Source of the DNA: Streptomyces katrae
GTDB taxonomy: Bacteria; Actinomycetota; Actinomycetes; Streptomycetales; Streptomycetaceae
Length of the DNA: 64,000 bases
Reading direction: 5' to 3'
Assembly (NCBI RefSeq): GCF_000717655.1
Contig: NZ_JNZY01000027.1
Location: forward strand, 1-64,000
Shown piece by piece: positions 26,751-34,312 of the stretch. A program made the translations under genes and the position numbers. Below the pieces are notes generated by a model. That model was not told the origin of the DNA. It saw only the letters and a program-made list of their open reading frames with translations, and ran no database searches. How positions within the stretch are numbered: the first letter of the stretch is position 1; each line of letters opens with the position of its first letter.

Positions 26751-26843
26751 TCAGTACGGGAGGGGTCTGCCCGACGGTGTGCGCAGGTCCAGGTCTCGGG
26801 GTGCGGGTTTGGGGACGGGCTTGCGGATCAGCTGCTGGCGCAT
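26751..26843 (-). CDS. Short ORF (30 residues) coupled to DUF5999
   Basis: ATG 26843 lies 13 bases after the TGA of the DUF5999 gene, with AGGAGG 4 bases upstream of the start. It encodes a basic, proline-rich peptide opening MRQQLIRKPVPKPAPRD and ending in PSGRPLPY before TGA at 26751. No signal or membrane segment. The strong SD and tight spacing argue that it is translated together with DUF5999. Function unknown; too short for most gene finders. Confidence 0.5.
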   Translation of the reverse strand: MRQQLIRKPVPKPAPRDLDLRTPSGRPLPY

Positions 26844-26856
26844 GCGGCCTCCTCGC

Positions 26857-27042
26857 TCAGACCAGGGCCGGGCGACGGGGTTCCACCGCGCGGCCGTCGG
26901 GGAGCAGCTCACCGGTATCGTCGAAGATCACCAGGCCGTTGCAGAGCAGACTCCAGCCCTGTTCGGGGTGGAAGGCCACGGTGCGGGCGGCGTCGTGATC
27001 GGCGCTGTCGGCGGACGGGCAGGGGGGCTGGTGGGAGCACAT
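26857..27042 (-). CDS. DUF5999 family protein
   Basis: 61 residues, ATG 27042 with AGGAGG 7 bases upstream. The chain has the DUF5999 pattern, MCxHQPPCPSADSADHDAAR in outline, then HPEQGWSLLCNGLVIFDDTGELLPDG. Three cysteines (2, 8 and the one in LLCNG) with nearby histidines could hold a metal. This family is widespread in actinomycetes and has no known role. It leads a two-gene unit with the 30-residue ORF. Confidence 0.88.
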   Translation of the reverse strand: MCSHQPPCPSADSADHDAARTVAFHPEQGWSLLCNGLVIFDDTGELLPDGRAVEPRRPALV

Positions 27043-27402
27043 GGCGCACCTCCTCGCAAAGTGGGGCGGGAGGGCCGGTGGTCACCCGGTCGAATCCGCG
27101 ATCCACGGTGGCGGTGAGTATTACTGATCGCCGCCCCCGGACGGAACCCATTTCAAGGGTCCAGTTCAGGGTGTGTATGCCCGCTCACCATGCGCTCATG
27201 CCCGGTATCCGGTCCGTTCACCCGGCGCCCCCTTGGAGGGGGGCGGCTTCCGTGCCCCGCAACGGGGTTCGGGGGGCGCACGGGCGTGGGCGGGATCACG
27301 TCCGGCGCGGATCCGCGCCCGGCCGCCGCGGCCGCCGGGCGGGCTAGGGTGCCGGTGATCACCGACCGCCCGGTGATCACCGCGAGACCCGAGGAGACAT
27401 CC
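27043..27402. other. 360-base intergenic region, divergent promoters
   Basis: No convincing gene. On the minus strand a TTCCGT-N17-TAATAC pair about 70-110 bases upstream of DUF5999 could be its promoter. In the middle a GCGCCCCC/GGGGGGCG hairpin surrounds 27230. The right end holds a TAGGGT -10 and two GGTGATCACC palindromes serving the gene at 27403. Confidence 0.5.
27345..27381 (+). promoter_or_regulatory. -10 TAGGGT with tandem GGTGATCACC palindromes
   Basis: TAGGGT at 27345-27350 is followed by perfect 10-base palindromes at 27354-27363 and 27372-27381, exactly 18 bases centre to centre. They cover the expected transcription start of the downstream gene, so they look like a tandem operator for a repressor. 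The start GTG follows at 27403 behind GAGGAG. Confidence 0.5.
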
Positions 27403-28158
27403 GTGGCCACTCCGCCACCGCAGCACGGCGCCGGCCCGTACCACCACCCGTACGCCCCACAGCAGGGCGGCCCCCAGAGCCCCTACGGCATGCCGCAGCA
27501 GGCGGGCCCGTACGGCCACCCACCGATGCCGCAGGCCCCGTACGGCTGCCGCGTGTGCGGGGCCGGGCCCGCCGTGCGGGCCACCGTACGCGGGCACCAG
27601 GGCATGCTCGTCCTGATGCGGTTCCTGCGCCAGGAGGGGCCGTTCTGCCGCGACTGCGGGCTCGCCACCTACCGCACGATGTCCGCGGACACCCTGTGGC
27701 AGGGCTGGTGGGGTCCGCTGTCCGTGTTCATCACGCCGGTGACCCTGCTGCTGAACCTCGGAGCGCGCTCGCGCTTCGTCAGGCTCGCTCCCCCGGCGGG
27801 CCGCATCCTGCCCTCGCTGCGCCCCGGCAAGCCGCTGTGGCGCCGCCCGCCGGCGCTGGTCTTCCTCGCGGCGACCGTGCTCATCGCCTTCACACCGCCC
27901 CTCCTCGTGCTGCTGGGCCTGATGGCCGGGGACGACGAGCTGCCGACCGGCCCGGCCATCGGGACGTGCGTGCGCGACGCGGACAAGCTGCGCAACGAGA
28001 AGCTGGTTCCGGAAGCATGCGGTTCCCCGCTGGCCAAGTACCTGGTCACCAAGCAGCGGGGCACCGGCGGCGCGGACTGCGCCGACGGCGACCTGATCAG
28101 CGTCCCCGAGAAGTGGGCCGAGGGCGCCCACTCGCTGTGCCTCACGCCCGTGCACTGA
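27403..28158 (+). CDS. Zinc-ribbon membrane protein of unknown function
   Basis: 251 residues from GTG 27403 with GAGGAG 7 bases upstream. The first 47 residues are Pro/Gln/Gly/Tyr-rich (HHPYAPQQGG, YGMPQQAGPYG). A four-Cys zinc ribbon follows: CRVCG near 49-53 and CRDCG near 82-86. Two hydrophobic segments come next (LSVFITPVTLLLNLG and LVFLAATVLIAFTPPLLVLLGL), then an outside domain with four Cys (CVRDADK, EACGSP, DCADG, SLCLTP), the spacing seen in LppU/SCO3897-type tails. Single gene with a tandem palindrome at its promoter. Confidence 0.8.
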   Translation: MATPPPQHGAGPYHHPYAPQQGGPQSPYGMPQQAGPYGHPPMPQAPYGCRVCGAGPAVRATVRGHQGMLVLMRFLRQEGPFCRDCGLATYRTMSADTLWQGWWGPLSVFITPVTLLLNLGARSRFVRLAPPAGRILPSLRPGKPLWRRPPALVFLAATVLIAFTPPLLVLLGLMAGDDELPTGPAIGTCVRDADKLRNEKLVPEACGSPLAKYLVTKQRGTGGADCADGDLISVPEKWAEGAHSLCLTPVH

Positions 28159-28189
28159 CGGATCACACGCGTGAGGCGCGGCGGCCCGG

Positions 28190-29419
28190 CTAGCGGATCG
28201 GCATCCCCGAGAGCGTGCGGGCGATCACCAGGCGCTGGATCTCGCTGGTGCCCTCGAAGATCGTGTAGATCGCGCTGTCACGGTGCATGCGCTCCACGGG
28301 GTACTCGCGGGTGAAGCCGTTGCCGCCGAGGATCTGGACCGCCTGGGCGGTGACCTTCTTTGCGACTTCGCTCGCGAACAGCTTCGACATAGAACCCTCC
28401 GCCGAGGTGAAGGGCTTGCCCGCGACCGCCATCCAGGAGGCCCGCCACACCAGCAGCCGGGCCGCGTCGATGGAGGTCCGCATGTCGGCGAGCTGGAAGG
28501 CCACGCCCTGGTTGTCGATGATCGGGCGGCCGAACTGCGTACGGGTCTTGGCGTAGTCGAGGGCGACCTCGTACGCGGCGCGCGCGGTGCCGACGGCCAT
28601 GGCGCCGACCGCCGGGCGGGAGGCCTCGAAGGTGGCCATGGCCGCGTTCTTCACCCGCTCGCCACCGCCGGCCCTGGCCCGCTCGCGGGCCCGCGCGAGG
28701 CGCTCGTCCAGCTTGTCCTTGCCGCCGAGCAGGCAGGAGCCGGGCACGCGTACGTCCTCCAGGACCACCTCGGCGGTGTGCGAGGCGCGGATGCCGTGCT
28801 TCTTGAACTTCTGGCCCTGGGACAGGCCCGGGGTGTTCGGCGGCACGATGAAGGAGGCGTGGCCCTTCGAGCCGAGCTCCGGGTCCACGACGGCGACGAC
28901 GATGTGGACGTTGGCGATGCCGCCGTTGGTCGCCCACGTCTTGGTGCCGTCCAGCACCCACTCGTCCTTGGCCTGGTCGTAGACGGCCCGGGTCCGCATC
29001 GAGCCGACGTCGGAGCCGGCGTCCGGCTCGGAGGAGCAGAAGGCGGCGACCTTGACGTCGTCCGGGGTGCCGTACATCTGCGGGATCCAGGTGCCGATCT
29101 GCTCCTCGGTGCCGTTGGCGACGACGCCGATGGCGGCGAGCCCGGTGCCCACGATCGACAGGGCGATGCCCGCGTCACCCCAGAACAGCTCTTCCATGGC
29201 CATCGGGATGCCGAGGCCGGTAGGGTCGAAGAACTGCTGGGCGTAGAAGTCCAGCGAGTAGATGCCGACCTTCGCGGCCTCCTGGATGACGGGCCACGGA
29301 GTCTCTTCGCGCTCGTCCCATTCCGCGGCTGCGGGCCGGATCACGTCGGCGGCGAAGCCGTGGATCCAGTCCCGTACCTGCTTCTGGTCGTCATTGAGCT
29401 CCATGGTGAACTCCGCCAT
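28190..29419 (-). CDS. Acyl-CoA dehydrogenase
   Basis: 409 residues, ATG 29419. It oxidises an acyl-CoA to the 2-enoyl-CoA with FAD. Visible: the N-terminal helical domain, the FAD-contact CSSEPDAGSDVGSM and KTWATNGGIA segments, the C-terminal RTQFGRPIIDNQGVAFQLADM block, LGGNGFTREYPVERMHRDS, and the IFEGTSEIQ motif holding the catalytic Glu. Divergent from a TetR gene; the gap between them carries two TTAC/GTAA dyads, so it is probably controlled by that TetR in response to a fatty acyl-CoA or related ligand. Confidence 0.93.
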   Translation of the reverse strand: MAEFTMELNDDQKQVRDWIHGFAADVIRPAAAEWDEREETPWPVIQEAAKVGIYSLDFYAQQFFDPTGLGIPMAMEELFWGDAGIALSIVGTGLAAIGVVANGTEEQIGTWIPQMYGTPDDVKVAAFCSSEPDAGSDVGSMRTRAVYDQAKDEWVLDGTKTWATNGGIANVHIVVAVVDPELGSKGHASFIVPPNTPGLSQGQKFKKHGIRASHTAEVVLEDVRVPGSCLLGGKDKLDERLARARERARAGGGERVKNAAMATFEASRPAVGAMAVGTARAAYEVALDYAKTRTQFGRPIIDNQGVAFQLADMRTSIDAARLLVWRASWMAVAGKPFTSAEGSMSKLFASEVAKKVTAQAVQILGGNGFTREYPVERMHRDSAIYTIFEGTSEIQRLVIARTLSGMPIR

Positions 29420-29448
29420 GTCCCCTCCAGCTGTGCATCCACCAGTGC

Positions 29449-29499
29449 GTTACTAGCGGTAACCCTTACGGTGGCCACAGTCTGTTACCGACGAGTAAG
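29449..29499. promoter_or_regulatory. Two TTAC..GTAA inverted repeats between acyl-CoA dehydrogenase and TetR
   Basis: GTTAC-N5-GTAAC at 29449-29463 is perfect; a second copy, TTAC-N6-GTAA, is at 29485-29498. Reverse-complemented, the second reads TTACTCGTCGGTAA, close to the TTACTAGCGGTAA of the first. Their centres are about 35 bases apart. Probable operators of the divergent TetR protein, upstream of the dehydrogenase start. Confidence 0.55.
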
Positions 29500-29575
29500 C
29501 ACTGTCAAGCAGAGTCGGCTCCGAGCCGCCGGCGGGGCGGCCGATTCCCTGGCGAGGGTGGGCGGGGTGTTACGT

Positions 29576-29592
29576 TGCGTGGGCGTCACGCA
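29576..29592. promoter_or_regulatory. Inverted repeat TGCGTG-N5-CACGCA just upstream of the TetR gene
   Basis: A perfect 6-base dyad ends 30 bases before ATG 29623, in the place of a core promoter or start site. It differs from the TTAC/GTAA dyads, so it may be a separate control site. Confidence 0.35.
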
Positions 29593-29622
29593 CCATCGCA
29601 AGGGCGGGGAGAGAAACACGTC

Positions 29623-30267
29623 ATGGAGACCACTCAGCAGGCCGGCGAACCGGGAGCGGCCGAGCGCCGCAGGCGGGAGCTGCTCGAAGCGGCCGACCGG
29701 GTCGTCCTCCGGGACGGCCCCAAGGCCTCCATGAACGCCATCGCGGCGGAGGCCGGCATCACCAAGCCGATCCTCTACCGGCACTTCGGCGACAAGGCGG
29801 GGCTCTACCAGGCCCTCGCCGTGCGGCACACCGACGCCCTGCTCGACTCGCTGCGGGCCGCGCTCGACGCCCCGGCCGAGCGCCGCAGCCGGGTGGAGTC
29901 CACCCTCGACACCTATCTCACGGCCATCGAGGCCCGCCCGCAGGTGTACCGGTTCCTGATGCACCCGGCCGAGGACTCGCACGCCGCGGAGCGCGGCTTC
30001 GACGTGGGCCTGCACTCGGCCCCGCTGCTGCGCCGGCTTGGCGAGGAACTCGCCCAGGTGATCGGCGAGCGGGTGGACCTCGGCCCCGGCGGCGAACGCC
30101 TGGCCCGCATCTGGGGCCACGGCATCGTCGGCATGATGCACGCCGCCGGCGACTGGTGGCTCGGCGAGCGCCCGTGCGAGCGTGCGGAGTTGGTCACCGG
30201 ACTCACCGACCTGCTGTGGGGCCGGCTGGCCACGGCCGGCAACCGCCTGGACGGCCCGGGCTTCTAG
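29623..30267 (+). CDS. TetR-family regulator, probable control of fatty-acid breakdown
   Basis: 214 residues from ATG 29623 (GGGGAGAG about 11 bases upstream). HTH: ASMNAIAAEAGITKPILYRHFGDKAGLY in part, near residues 31-58. The long C-terminal helical domain resembles FadR-like TetR proteins of actinomycetes. It is divergent from an acyl-CoA dehydrogenase gene with matching dyads between, which is the main reason to connect it with acyl-CoA metabolism. A strong hairpin follows. Confidence 0.9.
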   Translation: METTQQAGEPGAAERRRRELLEAADRVVLRDGPKASMNAIAAEAGITKPILYRHFGDKAGLYQALAVRHTDALLDSLRAALDAPAERRSRVESTLDTYLTAIEARPQVYRFLMHPAEDSHAAERGFDVGLHSAPLLRRLGEELAQVIGERVDLGPGGERLARIWGHGIVGMMHAAGDWWLGERPCERAELVTGLTDLLWGRLATAGNRLDGPGF

Positions 30268-30272
30268 CGAAC

Positions 30273-30294
30273 GGGGTCCCCGGCCGGGGACCCC
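30273..30294. terminator. Perfect palindromic hairpin between TetR and def
   Basis: GGGGTCCCCGG at 30273-30283 is followed directly by its complement to 30294. It lies 5 bases after the TetR stop and 3 bases before the def stop, and should end transcription from both sides. Confidence 0.8.
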
Positions 30295-30297
30295 CGC

Positions 30298-30861
30298 TCA
30301 GTTCTGCGCGGCCGCAGCGGCCCGCGCACCCCACGGGGTCTTGCGGATCGCCCGCCGCAGCCGCCGGGCGCGCAGCCCGGTGACCCGGTCCGCGTAGACC
30401 GTGCCGTCGAGGTGGTCGCACTCGTGCTGGAGGCAGCGGGCGAAGAACCCCGTGCCGGTGATCCGTACGGGCGCGCCGTCGGAGGTGACCCCTTCTACGA
30501 CCGCGCGGTCGTACCGGACCGTGCCCGCCTCCAGCCCCGGCAGCGACAGGCAGCCCTCGGGGCCGCGGAACTCGTCCCCGTCGGCCGCCACCAGGCGCGG
30601 ATTGACGATGTGCCCGACGTGGCGCACGTCCTCGTCGTCGGGGCAGTCGTAGACGAACACCCGCTGTCCGACGCCGATCTGGTTCGCGGCGAGGCCGACG
30701 CCCTCGGCGGCGTACATCGTCGCGAACATGTCCTCGATGAGCCGGTCGAGGGCCGGGCCGAATTCGGTGACCTCCGCGCAGGCCGAGTGGAGCACCGGAT
30801 CGCCCAGCAGGCTCATGGTGCGGACGAGGCCGGTGGTACCGGGAATGGGGCGCTGTCGCAT
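30298..30861 (-). CDS. def: Peptide deformylase
   Basis: 187 residues. Removes the formyl group from the N-terminal Met of new proteins. The three metal motifs are intact: GVGLAANQIG (54-63), EGCLSLPG with ligand C104, and QHECDHLDG with H146, catalytic E147 and H150. ATG 30861 fits a leaderless start, as TACCCT ends 7 bases upstream and no SD is seen. Probably one of two or more deformylases, as Streptomyces usually carry several. Confidence 0.95.
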   Translation of the reverse strand: MRQRPIPGTTGLVRTMSLLGDPVLHSACAEVTEFGPALDRLIEDMFATMYAAEGVGLAANQIGVGQRVFVYDCPDDEDVRHVGHIVNPRLVAADGDEFRGPEGCLSLPGLEAGTVRYDRAVVEGVTSDGAPVRITGTGFFARCLQHECDHLDGTVYADRVTGLRARRLRRAIRKTPWGARAAAAAQN

Positions 30862-30868
30862 GGCCGTA

Positions 30869-30874
30869 AGGGTA
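30869..30874 (-). promoter_or_regulatory. -10 element TACCCT of leaderless def
   Basis: Read on the minus strand, TACCCT is followed by 7 bases and then ATG 30861, so the transcript should start at or next to the initiation codon. Confidence 0.45.
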
Positions 30875-30984
30875 CGACGGGCGAATATATGAGGAGATCG
30901 GCGGCGCCCCGGGGGCGCCGCGGTCAGGGCCCCTGCCGGTACTGGATAGGCTGGGGCCGACCGACGCAAGGAGGACAAGGGACG

Positions 30985-32223
30985 ATGGCAGGCAACACAG
31001 AGCCGCTTTCGCCGCGGGCCAAGCTGGCCGTGACGGCGGGCAAGGCCGCGGCGGCGGTGTCGCGGGCCGCGGGACGCGGAAGCGGATCGGTGATCGGTGG
31101 CAAGGTCGCACTCAGGCTCGACCCCGATCTTCTCGGAGCGCTCGCGCAGCATCTCGACGTCGTCCTCGTCTCCGCGACGAACGGCAAGACCACGACGACC
31201 CGGCTGATCGCCGAGGCCCTGCGGGCCAGCGGTCCGGTCGTCTCCAACGCCCTCGGCGCCAACATGCCGGCCGGCATCACCTCCGCCCTCGCGGGCGGCT
31301 CGGACGCCAAGTACGGCGTCATCGAGGTGGACGAGAAGTACCTCGCCGGGGTGGCCCGGGACGTCACCCCCAAGGTGATCGCCCTGCTGAACCTCTCCCG
31401 CGACCAGCTGGACCGCGCCGCCGAGACCCGCATGCTCGCGGAGAAGTGGCGCGAGGGACTCCAGGGCTCCAAGGCCGTCATCGTCGCGAACTGCGACGAC
31501 CCGCTCATCGTGTGGTCGGCCTCCTCCTCGCAGAACGTGGTGTGGGTCGCCGTCGGCCAGGAGTGGAAGGACGACGCCTGGTCGTGCCCCTCCTGCGGTG
31601 GCGTCATGCAGCGCCCCGGCGACGACTGGTTCTGCGGCGAGTGCGGCTTCCGGCGCCCCACCCCGAGCTGGGTGCTGTCCGGGGACCACGTGCTGGACCC
31701 GCACGGCTCGGCCTGGCCGATCCACCTCCAGCTGCCGGGCCGCGCCAACAAGGCGAACGCCGCCACCTCGGCCGCCGTGGCCGCCGTCTTCGGCGTCCCG
31801 CCGCAGGTCGCGCTGGAGCGGATGTACCAGGTGCAGGCCGTCGCCGGCCGCTACGACGTGGTGAACTTCCAGGGCCGTGAGCTGCGCCTGCTGCTCGCCA
31901 AGAACCCGGCGGGCTGGCTCGAAACGTTTTCGCTGATCGACCCGCCGCCGACCCCGGTGATCCTTTCGGTGAACGCGCGCGGCGCCGACGGCACGGACAC
32001 CTCCTGGCTGTGGGACGTGGACTACCCGCGCCTGGCCGGCCACCCGATCTTCGTGATCGGCGACCGCAAGCTGGACCTCGCAGTCCGCCTCGAGGTCGCG
32101 GGCCTGGACTTCCGGGTGTGCGAGACCCTCGACGAAGCCGTGCAGCTGGCGCCGCCCGGGCAGATCGAGCTGATCGCCAACTACACCGCCTTCCAGGACG
32201 TGCGCCGCCGCGTCGGCAACTAG
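30985..32223 (+). CDS. murT: Lipid II isoglutaminyl synthase, MurT subunit
   Basis: 412 residues from ATG 30985 with AAGGGA-type SD (GACAAGGGACG). A Mur-ligase-like ATPase that activates the alpha-carboxyl of D-Glu in lipid II for amidation. Mur P-loop SATNGKTTTTR (63-73), the family-specific zinc ribbon with C201, C204, C217 and C220, the LPGRANKANAATSAA motif, and a DUF1727 C-terminus. It forms a complex with GatD, whose gene starts 28 bases downstream. A -10 TAGGCT lies at 30947-30952. Confidence 0.95.
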   Translation: MAGNTEPLSPRAKLAVTAGKAAAAVSRAAGRGSGSVIGGKVALRLDPDLLGALAQHLDVVLVSATNGKTTTTRLIAEALRASGPVVSNALGANMPAGITSALAGGSDAKYGVIEVDEKYLAGVARDVTPKVIALLNLSRDQLDRAAETRMLAEKWREGLQGSKAVIVANCDDPLIVWSASSSQNVVWVAVGQEWKDDAWSCPSCGGVMQRPGDDWFCGECGFRRPTPSWVLSGDHVLDPHGSAWPIHLQLPGRANKANAATSAAVAAVFGVPPQVALERMYQVQAVAGRYDVVNFQGRELRLLLAKNPAGWLETFSLIDPPPTPVILSVNARGADGTDTSWLWDVDYPRLAGHPIFVIGDRKLDLAVRLEVAGLDFRVCETLDEAVQLAPPGQIELIANYTAFQDVRRRVGN

Positions 32224-32251
32224 TACTCATACCTCCAGAGGACACAAGAGC

Positions 32252-32980
32252 ATGAGCGACAACAGCCTGCGTCTGGTGTGGGTCTACCCCGACCTGCTGA
32301 GCACGTACGGAGACCAGGGCAACGCCCTCGTGGTGGAGCGCCGGGCGCGCCAGCGCGGCCTGGACGTGCAGCGCGTGGACGTGCGCAGCGACCAGCCCAT
32401 CCCCACCTCGGGCGACATCTACCTGATCGGCGGCGGTGAGGACCGGCCGCAGCGGCTCGCCGCGGAGCGTCTGCTGCGCGACGGCGGTCTGGAGCGGGCC
32501 GTCTCGAACGGGGCGATCGTCTTCTCCGTCTGCGCCGGCTACCAGATCCTCGGCAACGAGTTCGTCAACGACATGGGCGAGCGCCAGGAGGGCCTGGGCC
32601 TGCTCGACGTGGTCACCGTGCGCGGCGAGGGCGAGCGGTGCGTCGGCGACGTCCTCGCCGACATCGACCCGCGCCTGAACCTGCCGCAGCTGACGGGCTT
32701 CGAGAACCACCAGGGCGTCACGCACCTCGGCTCGTCCGCGAAGCCGTTCGCCCGCACCCGCCTGGGCCGCGGCAACGGCACGGGCGACGGCACCGAGGGC
32801 GCGTACAACGACACGGTCTTCGGCACGTACATGCACGGCCCCGTGATGGCCCGCAACCCGCAGATTGCGGACCTGCTGCTGAAGCTGGCCCTCGACGTGA
32901 ACGCACTGCCGCCCATCGACGACCGGTGGTACGAGGCGCTGCGCGCCGAGCGCATCTCGGCGGCGACGCAGCCCGCGTAA
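32252..32980 (+). CDS. gatD: Lipid II isoglutaminyl synthase, glutamine amidotransferase subunit GatD
   Basis: 242 residues, ATG 32252, SD GAGGA upstream. Supplies ammonia from glutamine to MurT. Class-I amidotransferase-like fold with nucleophile C94 in FSVCAGYQILG (the same number as in Staphylococcus aureus GatD), R65-region loop GGGEDRPQRLA, and the catalytic H195 in YMHGPV. Together the pair turns D-isoglutamate into D-isoglutamine in the wall precursor, a change needed for efficient cross-linking. A hairpin closes the operon. Confidence 0.95.
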   Translation: MSDNSLRLVWVYPDLLSTYGDQGNALVVERRARQRGLDVQRVDVRSDQPIPTSGDIYLIGGGEDRPQRLAAERLLRDGGLERAVSNGAIVFSVCAGYQILGNEFVNDMGERQEGLGLLDVVTVRGEGERCVGDVLADIDPRLNLPQLTGFENHQGVTHLGSSAKPFARTRLGRGNGTGDGTEGAYNDTVFGTYMHGPVMARNPQIADLLLKLALDVNALPPIDDRWYEALRAERISAATQPA

Positions 32981-33024
32981 CACCGCTGCGGGCCGCTCAT
33001 CGGGGCGGCCCCGCCATCATGTGT

Positions 33025-33058
33025 TCGGCCCGGTTTTCCCTTGGGGGAACCGGGCCGA
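33025..33058 (+). terminator. Hairpin after murT-gatD
   Basis: TCGGCCCGGTT (33025-33035) pairs perfectly with 33048-33058, loop of 12 bases that can itself partly pair (TTCCC/GGGGG). It ends the murT-gatD unit before the pfkA promoter. Confidence 0.8.
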
Positions 33059-33100
33059 CGTGGTTTCGTACGACGAGCATGACCAGCATGTGGAGGATGG

Positions 33101-33130
33101 TTCAGTCCACCTCTCCACCACTTGTAGGGT
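33101..33130 (+). promoter_or_regulatory. Promoter TTCAGT-N18-TAGGGT of pfkA
   Basis: TTCAGT 33101-33106, TAGGGT 33125-33130, 65 bases before the pfkA start. A GTGGAG/CTCCAC dyad (33090-33095 and 33113-33118) overlaps the -35 and spacer and may be a regulatory site. Confidence 0.5.
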
Positions 33131-33194
33131 GGCCGTAGTTCCAACCGGACGACGTGGTCCGGTCGTCGGCCCACGTTGCAAAGGTCTTCCTGCC

Positions 33195-34220
33195 ATGCGC
33201 ATTGGTGTGCTCACTTCCGGCGGCGACTGCCCCGGCCTCAATGCCGTCATCCGTTCCGTCGTACACCGCGCCGTCGTCGACCACGGCGACGAGGTCATCG
33301 GCTTCCACGACGGCTGGCGCGGCCTGCTGGAGTGCGACTACCGCAAGCTGGACCTCGACGCCGTGGCGGGCATCCTGGCCCGCGGCGGCACCATCCTGGG
33401 CTCCTCGCGGGTGCAGCCCGCGCACCTGCGCGACGGCGTCGAGCGGGCCCGCGGGCACGTCGCCGACCTCGGCCTGGACGCCATCATCCCGATCGGCGGC
33501 GAGGGCACCCTGAAGGCCGCGAACCTGCTCTCGCAGGCCGGTCTGCCGATCGTCGGCGTCCCGAAGACGATCGACAACGACATCGCCTCGACGGACGTCA
33601 CGTTCGGCTTCGACACCGCCGTCGGGGTCGCCACCGAGGCGCTGGACCGGCTGAAGACCACCGCCGAGTCCCACCAGCGCGTGATGGTCGTGGAGGTCAT
33701 GGGCCGCCACACCGGCTGGATCGCCCTGCACTCGGGCATGGCGGCCGGCGCGCACGCCATCGTCGTCCCGGAGCGCCCCTTCGACATCGACGAGCTGACG
33801 GCGATCGTCGGCGAGCGCTTCTCCGCGGGGAAGCGGTTCGCGATCGTCGTGGTCGCCGAGGGTGCCAAGCCGCGCGCCGGCTCCATGGACTTCCAGGACG
33901 GCGGCACCGACCAGTACGGCCACGAGCGCTTCGCCGGCATCGGCAACCTGCTCGCGGTCGAGCTCGAGCGGCGCCTGGGCAAGGAGGCCCGCCCGGTCAT
34001 CCTGGGCCACGTCCAGCGCGGCGGCACGCCCACCGCGTACGACCGGGTCCTGGCCACGCGCTTCGGCTGGCACGCGGTCGAGGCGGCACACCGGGGCGAG
34101 TTCGGGATGCTGACCGCGCTGCGCGGTACCGAGATCGAGATGGTCCCGCTCGCCGACGCCGTGCAGACCCTCAAGACGGTCCCGGCGGAGCGGTACGACG
34201 AGGCACAGAACGTTCTGTGA
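33195..34220 (+). CDS. pfkA: 6-phosphofructokinase
   Basis: 341 residues from ATG 33195. Phosphorylates fructose 6-phosphate in glycolysis. Group III (actinomycete) PfkA: LTSGGDCPGLNA nucleotide loop, IGGEGTLKAA with Gly at 104, PKTIDNDI with the catalytic D127, VEVMGRHTGWIAL and GHVQRGGTPTAYDR. Gly104 points to ATP as donor, while K124 is the residue seen in many pyrophosphate enzymes; this mix is normal for the actinomycete ATP enzymes. Own promoter, and a hairpin follows. Confidence 0.94.
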   Translation: MRIGVLTSGGDCPGLNAVIRSVVHRAVVDHGDEVIGFHDGWRGLLECDYRKLDLDAVAGILARGGTILGSSRVQPAHLRDGVERARGHVADLGLDAIIPIGGEGTLKAANLLSQAGLPIVGVPKTIDNDIASTDVTFGFDTAVGVATEALDRLKTTAESHQRVMVVEVMGRHTGWIALHSGMAAGAHAIVVPERPFDIDELTAIVGERFSAGKRFAIVVVAEGAKPRAGSMDFQDGGTDQYGHERFAGIGNLLAVELERRLGKEARPVILGHVQRGGTPTAYDRVLATRFGWHAVEAAHRGEFGMLTALRGTEIEMVPLADAVQTLKTVPAERYDEAQNVL

Positions 34221-34242
34221 CGTTTCCCCCCTTCTGACCCGA

Positions 34243-34268
34243 CCCCCGGACGAGTCCGCGTCCGGGGG
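34243..34268 (+). terminator. Hairpin after pfkA
   Basis: CCCCCGGAC (34243-34251) pairs with GTCCGGGGG (34260-34268), loop of 8, 23 bases after the pfkA stop. Confidence 0.8.
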
Positions 34269-34312
34269 CGGCACTACTGTGGTGGGGCACCACGGGTCAA
34301 GGGAGTGAACTG

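Noticed and set aside
33195..34220. PfkA as a pyrophosphate-dependent enzyme because of PKTIDND
   Set aside because: Position 104 is Gly, as in ATP-dependent enzymes; pyrophosphate enzymes carry Asp there.
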